NCBI GenBank assembly: GCA_033060915.1
Contig: CM065385.1
Location: 19,604,001 to 19,668,000 of the forward strand
Length of the DNA: 64,000 bases
Origin: Euryodendron excelsum
Taxonomy: Eukaryota > Streptophyta > Magnoliopsida > Ericales > Pentaphylacaceae
Direction of reading: 5' to 3'
The notes under the pieces are model-generated. The model saw only the letters and a program-made list of their open reading frames with translations. It was not told the origin of the DNA and did not search any database. Position numbers and translations under genes: made by a program. Position 1 is the stretch's first letter, and each line of letters opens with the position of its first letter. Positions 57,000 to 64,000 of the stretch are shown piece by piece.

Positions 57000-59744
57000 T
57001 TGTAGTATCCTCAGTTTCTTCTGGCTTAGAATTTCTGAGTCAATGTGACTTTAGAGGCAATGTTTCCTGCTTTGTGTTCTACAACTGAGTTGTAATATGA
57101 TTCCTGCTTTATGTTCTACTATTGAGTTGTAAATTTTGTAGACAGTTTTAGTTGTTATTTGTTTCTAGCCCTTTCTTCTTTTGATAATAATAAGGTAAGC
57201 TTTCAAGCCCCTCTAGCTTCAATTATATTACTTTCTATTACAACTTTAATTAGATGCAATTTGTTGTTTTTCTTCTTTTTTTTTTCTGTGTCTTTTTCAT
57301 GGTATATTTTGATTTTGGAGTTAAATGTGCCTACCATTTTTTGTTTTTGGTGATACAGTTTTTGGCAACTTTCTGATTAGGGTCTTGATTCTGACATAGC
57401 ATAGAAAGTTATTTGATTCTTATAATTTGTTCTATTGCTATGATCATACTTTTTGATTTTGTTTTTGTTATTGAAATATAGAAAAAATACAAAAATATTT
57501 TTGTGATTTATGCATATTTGAGGAGTTCATCACTTCTGTGCTTAATTTTATATGATGAAAGTAATGTAAATAGTGTTAGGCTAAAACTAGTGTGCATAAC
57601 TATAGTTTATTTTTTAACTCTTAGTTTTGAGTGATATCTTTCATAATTATAAACCTAGTGCTCACTGTGCACACTTGGTGCGATTGACTTGATTGAAATA
57701 TGTATGTGTGTCTTATTAGTTTGAATTATTCCCACGTTTTAAAAGAAAATCACATACTAGATTGACCAAAAATCATGTTTCCCGTCTCCTTCATTATTCC
57801 TTCATGGTTATGGTGAAGAAAAAAAAGAAAGAAAGAAAAAAAATTTGCATGATGGAAAGGCCTACCTGTGACTATGTGTGAAAGCCATTATGGATGTATA
57901 TCAAAATATGTACCCTCTAGGTAAAATCGTAGAAAGGGTTAAAATATTCAATAGTGTGAAAAGTGATGAAAAAATAAAAGAAAGAAGAAAAAAAAAATCA
58001 CATAATGGAAAGGGCTGCCTATGACCATCTGTGAAAGCCACTATGGATGTATATCAAAATATGCACCCTCTGGGTAAAATTGTAGAAAGAGCTACCATAT
58101 TCAATAGTGTGAAAGTCACCACGTGATTGCAAGAACACAAGAAAATTCTTACTCAAAAGGAAGAATTATGAATGTGGTTGGCATTATCAAATTGAGGGAG
58201 AGTTTCTATTGAATATCCTACAAACATGATTGGTTTGATTTCTAGTAGTTTGAATTGATCTGGGATTTGAATAATCTTACTAATATTCATTACTACTATT
58301 TTTTTATAATTAAGTCTCATATTTTGCGAGTGCACCATATACACCCGCTTGGGTTATTTTTATGAATCCCGTCATCTTGAGACAAAGAGTCTAGAAATTC
58401 ATGTTAGTTCATGTATATTAAGTTCTAGTAACTTATGAACATTATATGATTTATATGATCTTGAGCAGGCTGTGCTCTATTTTTGAATTTTATTCTTGAC
58501 TTTGTACTTCAGTTGTTTTGCTTTGTTATTGAACCCCATCCTTCTTACCCAATTTTTCTCTCATATAGTTGTTACTAGCTTATACATTTGCACGATTTTT
58601 TTGGTGGCCAATTAGATTTTTTTTTCCTGGTGGTTTGCAGACCATAGGTATGTGGAAGGATACTTGAGGAAGCTACTGTTGTCATTTTTGAGAATTTCGT
58701 GTAATATATTTTCCATGTGTATTTGCCATTTTAGCTTCTTGTTTGGAATATTGCTCTTCTTCTTCTTGTTATTCTGTTTTTTGGGTCCTAACGTAGATGC
58801 ATTTGAGGGTTATTTTATTTAAAGTTGGATGGATTAGATCCTCATCTAATATGAGGATCTTCTTTTTGTAGGATATGTTCACACTTGTTGTACACTTGCT
58901 GCAGAAATCAGGTATGGATAGGGGTGGAGGGAATTTGTTTCCTTTTTTCCATGGTTGTCATTATTTGTTTTATGTGCTTGGTTAGAATGTATAGAAGCCA
59001 TGAATTCTGGCAACTTATTATATTTCTCTTGTTAGCCTCCTGTTATATCATGCACATACATGTTTTGCTGCAAGGATGGGTTAAATGGAAATGGTTTCCG
59101 GTCTTTGCTGTGTTGTTTTCGGTTGGGTGGTCGGATTGACTTTTGCATATTTAATAGACACATGGTTTTCAGCTGATTTTCAATTTGGATGTTGCATTTT
59201 AACATGCATTGTTTGTTTTTCGTGGAGTTAAAGATCGTACTTGGAAATGATTACACTTGTTTTCGGTGGACACACTTAGGGTGCCTTTTGGTGATTGCTC
59301 TTTCTTTGCCTTGGTTAAATACACATTTGCACTAACAATACGGATCTAACCTAGATGTCGCTCCCGTCCTTTGTAGAGTATTGTTATCTATGGTAGTCTT
59401 GTTGAATGCTGAAATTTTATTAGTTTTTCATTTTTTAGAGGTTGATTAGAACTCATCATAAATGTGCTTGCTCAGTCACGATCCTTATATTTATATGTGT
59501 TGGAGTTTATGTCTTATCGCGAAGGCTTACGGAGTATGTAGCATGGTTCACTTGGAGGTTTCATGAGCTTTTCTTCCAATCTGTAATTATGTGTTTGGGA
59601 TTTAATAAGAGGTATGATGGCATGCGAAATGTTTAATTTTCTTTCATTATCCTGGGTTGATTTTGCATTCTGACAATAAAAGGGAAAGAAGGCTATGGTG
59701 TGGGTTTCTCTCTTGTCTGTCTCTATTGTTGTTGTATTCCCTCA
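57000..59744. repeat. Second long copy of the non-coding unit, internally deleted
   Basis: 57000-58460 matches 37700-39190 closely. At about 58465 it jumps to text equivalent to 40655 (AGGTTGTGCTC-ATT---TTTTTGAATTTTATTC) and continues to 59740 parallel to 41945. The part equivalent to 39190-40650 is missing. Confidence 0.75.
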
Positions 59745-60660
59745 TGCTAGTGGTAAAGGAAAAAAGAAGGAAAAGAAAAAAAAATTGCAAGATGATAAGG
59801 GCTACCTATGAGTACGTGTGAAAACCACTATGGATGTATATGAAAATATGCACCCTCTGGGTAAAATTGTAGAAAGGGCTACCATATTCAATAGTGTGAA
59901 AGTCACCACGTGATTGCAAGAACAAAAACAAATTCTTACTCAACAGGAAGAATTATGAATGCGGTTGGCTTTATCAAATTGAGGGAGAGTTTCCATTGAA
60001 TATCCCACAAACATGAATGGTTTGACTTTTAGTAGTGTGAATTGATTTGAAGTTTGAATAATCTTATTAATATTCATTACTACTATTGTTTTATACTCAA
60101 GTCTCGTATTTACGAGTTCACCGTATACACCCGCTTGGGTTATTTTTATGAATCTTGTCATCTTGAGATAAAGAGTCTAGATATTCACGTTAGTTTATGT
60201 ATTAAGTTCTAGTACCCTATAAACATTATTTGATTTATATGATCTTGTGGCATGGATGCTATTAAGACTATGATAATTTGCATAATCACACTTCGCCATG
60301 CCCCCCCCCCCCCCCCCCCCCCCCAAAAAAAGAAAAAGACTACAAAGGTACCCTATTCTATTTATTACAATTCTTGGCTTTAAATTTATTTAGCATTTTG
60401 AGTTATATTAACATGCCATCTTTTTTCTAGTGGACATGTTTGATGGTGGGAGCAACTTGCTTTGGACATTTGAGCATAAGAGATATAGACTGGAAGCTTG
60501 TGTTTTCTGTTCTTGACCATGAGAATAACCTAGGGTGTATCACAAAGCCATTGGAGAACCTCAATCTTGCAATTTCTTACTTCACTCTAGATTTTTTCTT
60601 TGGTGTTTTGTTCACTTTCCAAATGTATGTGGCTGTTTGTGTTTCATGATGGTGTAAATG
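59745..60660. repeat. Third copy of part of the unit, joined out of order
   Basis: 59750-60650 matches 38690-39690, although the preceding sequence is equivalent to 41945. The poly-C run at 60301 stands where the first copy has a C/A mixed run (39280-39302). Confidence 0.75.
60301..60324 (+). repeat. Poly-C run of 24
   Basis: Twenty-four consecutive C followed by seven A. Length may be inexact because homopolymers are error-prone. Confidence 0.85.
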
Positions 60661-60734
60661 TTTTGTTTCTATTTCTTGAAAATTATTTTGAAGTGCAATT
60701 AGACAGCTAATGAAAATGATTTTAACTGTTGAGT

Positions 60735-60935
60735 TTATTGGCTCGAAAGGGGTGATGCCATCACTTGTGTTTTGAATGTAGTGACTAGGCTCGAAAGGGG
60801 TGATGCCGTCACTGAATTGTGACTGGCTTGAAAGGAGTGATACCATTGTTTTGAAAGTGATTGGACTCAAAAGGGGTGATGTCGTCACTGAATTGTTATC
60901 GGAAGTAATTGGCTTGAAAGGGGTGATGCCATATT
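60735..60935 (+). repeat. Minisatellite with core TTGAAAGGGGTGATGCCAT
   Basis: The core GGCTCGAAAGGGGTGATGCC recurs five times with spacers of about 20-35 bases containing CACT-GAATTGTGA or TTGTGTTTTGAATGTAGTGA. Confidence 0.8.
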
Positions 60936-61406
60936 TCTTGTTGTTGCTCTAATAATGATTTGTTTTAAGAGAATTGTTTCCAAGAAAGATTACTAATATA
61001 TTTTTCTACCTATACTACCAGAACTTGGGGAAAGATAAATGGGATTTTATTGACATATTTTTTATGGATTGCTATCTCAATTTTGTAACTGTTTTGCTTA
61101 AATTGCAAACTTATTATGTTGTGGGTTGTTATTTTATTGCTGAGCTTCATAGCTCACCAACGTTTTCATGGGAAGTTTTTAGATGGAAATATATAGTTGG
61201 TGATATAGAAATGATTTTGGTGGACTTTATCGCGAAGGTAGAACTACTTTACTTTATCATTGTATTTTTCTTTCTAAGTCAATGTATCAGACTTTGGAAG
61301 TTGAAACTATACTAGATTTTGGGAGTTGGAAACTATCTATGTAAGATTCCCTTTCATTCAGTTATAATTGGAGCTTTAGTTCATGGTTATGTAATCTTAG
61401 GATTAT
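60936..61406. other. Non-coding region
   Basis: A 113-residue frame (60974-61315) has no recognised domain and a composition like random A/T-rich translation. Nothing else is seen. Confidence 0.4.
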
Positions 61407-61472
61407 TACAGCGTCACAACCTGGGTTGTCTAGGGACTGAGAATTTGAGTCATGACAGAGTGGTATTAGAGC
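61407..61472 (+). mobile_element. LTR end plus primer-site remnant, Del/Tekay-like
   Basis: GAGTCATGACA (ending 61457), then GAG, then TGGTATTAGAGC (61461-61472), one base from the tRNA-iMet primer site TGGTATCAGAGC. The order LTR end GTGACA, GAG, primer site is as in Del/Tekay elements. Only a short LTR tail precedes it. Confidence 0.5.
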
Positions 61473-61664
61473 AAGGTATTAGGTCTTACATGGGCAAAAG
61501 GTTAGAAAATAGAATCAACATAGAATAGTAGGAAGCAACTCTGATATTAGAGTTTGTAACAAAGCACAGTTTAAAGTCATAAGTAGAATTTTTCAAGGTA
61601 AGTGACTTATATAGAAACACTCGATAAGATTAGTCCGTTAGCTTTAGGTTACTTCTTTTAGGTA
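61473..61664. other. Short spacer between the two LTR-like parts
   Basis: About 190 bp with no coding sequence; the start (GGTATTAGGTCTTACATGGG) is like a gypsy leader. If both sides belong to one element, nearly all of the internal domain is deleted. Confidence 0.35.
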
Positions 61665-64000
61665 TGTGAGACCCAGTAAACAAGTTAAAGAAGGTCGGAT
61701 TTTTTTGGTAATTATGTGAAACTTTTGGGGGCCTTTTGGTGAATAATCAAAAGTTGATTTAAAAGATCAAAACACATTTCTCTCTCTCTCTCTCGATCGG
61801 CAGTTGACCCACTTCTCTCTCTTTGTTTTTCTTTTTGTTTTTTCTTTTTTCCTCCATTTTCATCTCCTTCGAGTAATTTTTGGTATTACTACTTTAAGGT
61901 TATTTGTTCTACTCGTCGAGGTCTACGCGGTGGTGGTTTTGGTTCGTGGTTGTAGCGAAATGAAGTTTTTAACCTAGGTTCAATCTTTAAGAGGTAGGGT
62001 GTTTCACTTGGGGTTTTTGCTAGTGAGTTAATAAGCTTGAGTTATTCATGAACCCACAGTAGAAATCATGTTTCTAGGACACTTGAAGTATGCCTAGGGT
62101 TTTATGTAAACTTGAAATGTTGAAATGTTTTATTCTTGGTTGATTTGAGTAAATTAACAACATGTTTAACATGTGGTGATATTCAATTTGATGACTCGTT
62201 AATTATTTGGGTTGTTGGGTTAAGATAAGAAATTATGCCATGATATCAATTTGGGTAAAATTGAAAATTTAAATTTGTAATGTTTAATGGATGATATACG
62301 AAATATTTTTATGCTTAGGATGTGTTTAAAATTAATATTAAAGGCATATGAGAACTTGTATAAATTGTTTGCATAAACTTGAAAGTTGGTTATTATTTTA
62401 TTTATTCATTTTTACTTTCTTAATTAATTCTTGCAATGGTTAGTATAATGTGTTAGTTAATTGATATTTTGTGGATTTTTGAATATTTTAAGTGAAAACC
62501 TAGGGTTTTGCCATGTTAATTTACTTGATAATTGGGGGGTTTTGCCATAAAATAATTTAATAATGTAATTGACTTGGTATTTGTGTGATTCACGTGTATA
62601 TGAGTTATGTTTAAGGTGTTGGTTAGTTTAAAAGAATTAAGTGGATAATTTTGGTCCTTGACTTAATGCAAAATGGGCATAAAATTGATGATTAAAAATA
62701 TTTGGATGTCTTAAATAATTATGAGAGACTATGTTATAGATTTGGTGACTTGGATATTGTTAGTTTTGCCTTTATGTGGTATTATCTTGGTTTAGACTTG
62801 GGTTAAAGTCTATTGGTAGTTGGGCATGAGCTTGAGGCCTTGGCCCTAGGATTTGCATTAGAATAAAGTCCTGGTGCCTCATTGGGTAGGATACACACGT
62901 TCTTTGGGTGCAACTCATAAATGGTGGAATACTTGGAAACACACATCGTTTGGGTGATATCCCATAAAGAGCGGAAGAGGTTGCAGGTGTAATTGTATCC
63001 CCTCCTCAGTATGGCTGGTTGCATGCATGCATGCACTTACATTGCGTTGAACTTGGGTGAGTCCGGATATTTTATTTATTTATTTATGCATTTATCATTT
63101 CGGTTAAAGTCTTATAAAGACAATGTGATTTTTTTGCTATTGGTGACGAGATTATTTGTAGAATGATATTATAAATGTTTGATCTTCATTTAGTTGATTT
63201 ATGTGTGTGCTTGTATCATATCATTTGTCATGAGTTGGGTGTACCTTGATTACTTTATTGTTCGATTGAGTGATTCCTGTAGATGTAGAAAATTCTAGAT
63301 CTTTGATTTGAATCTTGTTTAGCATTGATTGGTTATTCGATTCATTTGTGTGCTTGGTTTATAGCATTGAGGATTGGTTTGAGAGTTAGGTTTGGAAATA
63401 CATTCTATATACTCTCATGCATCTTTCCTGTACACTTGCACATGTCACCTTATGTTTATTAACTTTGTAGCATAACCTCCTATTAGGTTGTGATATGCTC
63501 ACCCCACCACAGTTGCAGGTGGAACCCCGAGCAAGTAGATTGTTGACCCGAGTAATTGAGCAGTTAAGGCCTTTTTGTTTTATTTTGATTCCACATTGTT
63601 ATATATTTGGGATTACTCTTATTTTTTATTTTCAATTGAACTGTAAAATATTAATTTTATGTTTTTGGTTGAATTTTATTTTTGGATAACTGCACGCCCT
63701 TTGTTAACATTATTTAGAGAATTAGTTTACGTTTTGGGTGGATGATTTTTCTTATTTGAAAATGGTTGGAGGACATTTTAAAACAACTGTTGGTTGATTG
63801 CTCACTTTATATTAAAAAGAATATCATGTTGGGATTTTGAACAGGTTTAAAAATAGTTTTAATCCAGTTTACGAATGGATCCACACAGTTTTATTACAAA
63901 AATTTTTAAAATAAAAACTATCTTTAAAATGAATTTCAAAACCTATTTTGACTAAAATCTGACATGAATTTTAATTTTGACTTTGACTTTTCAATGCTAT
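61665..64000 (+). mobile_element. Del/Tekay-like LTR, running off the window
   Basis: Begins TGTGAGACCCAGTAAAC. The text contains features common in long LTRs of this lineage: a TC-rich part (61770-61830), CTACTCGTCGAGGTCTACG, repeated phrases around GGTGGAATACTTGG and CCCATAAAGAGCGG (62920-62990), and CTCACCCCACCACAGTTGCAGGTGGAA near 63500, split here only by reading. No gene is present. The call depends on resemblance from memory, and the LTR end lies outside the window. Confidence 0.45.

Overview
This is a window of plant nuclear DNA, probably from a eudicot with a repeat-rich genome. It contains no intact host gene. What can be recognised is large plant Ty3/gypsy LTR retrotransposons nested in each other, a Mutator-like (MULE) transposase pseudogene, a second smaller gypsy element, fragments of two plant genes (histidinol dehydrogenase and an SDI1/MS5-type TPR protein), a rearranged family of non-coding duplications, and the edge of a Del/Tekay-like LTR.

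Positions 1-34955 are one nested stack. (1) The oldest layer is a decayed MULE transposase gene on the minus strand, 34955 down to 32064. (2) Element A, a Tat/Ogre-like LTR retrotransposon on the plus strand, interrupts the MULE. Its 5' part lies left of the window and its 3' LTR ends at 32063. Near that LTR it carries an antisense plant mobile domain (PMD) gene, 6395 down to position 1. (3) A 5.1-kb LTR of a related subfamily sits as a solo LTR inside that PMD gene (307-5431, target duplication AAAGG on both sides). (4) Element B, an 18.5-kb minus-strand member of the same superfamily, sits inside the 3' LTR of A (9602-28055, target duplication TCCAT/TCCAC). B has two LTRs, a Tat-type primer binding site, a polypurine tract, gag, and its own antisense PMD gene (15532-17362). 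It has no recognisable protease, reverse transcriptase or integrase, so it is non-autonomous.

The most interesting signal is regulatory. Just upstream of the TATA box in the LTRs, and again just upstream of the antisense PMD gene inside the same elements, there are arrays of palindromes spaced about 37-39 bp centre to centre. The palindrome sequence differs between element A (GCATGT...ACATGC) and element B with the solo LTR (GGCGCCACT-NNN-AGTGGCGCC), but within each element the LTR promoter and the PMD promoter use the same one. This looks like a cis/trans circuit in which one factor acts on both promoters. Whether that factor is the PMD protein is an inference.

Positions 34956-64000 hold few coding remains. 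A short SDI1/MS5-like exon lies at 37225-37335. From about 37690 to 60650 there are several partial copies of one non-coding unit. A 5.5-kb Ty3/gypsy element (45505-51053, minus strand, tRNA-iMet primer site, degenerate gag-pol) is inserted into one copy. Two exon-like pieces of histidinol dehydrogenase lie at 52958-53259. The right end (61400-64000) resembles LTR sequence of a Del/Tekay element. In-frame stops in the gypsy element at 45505-51053 are all TAG, mostly at glutamine positions, as expected from decay of methylated CAG sites.
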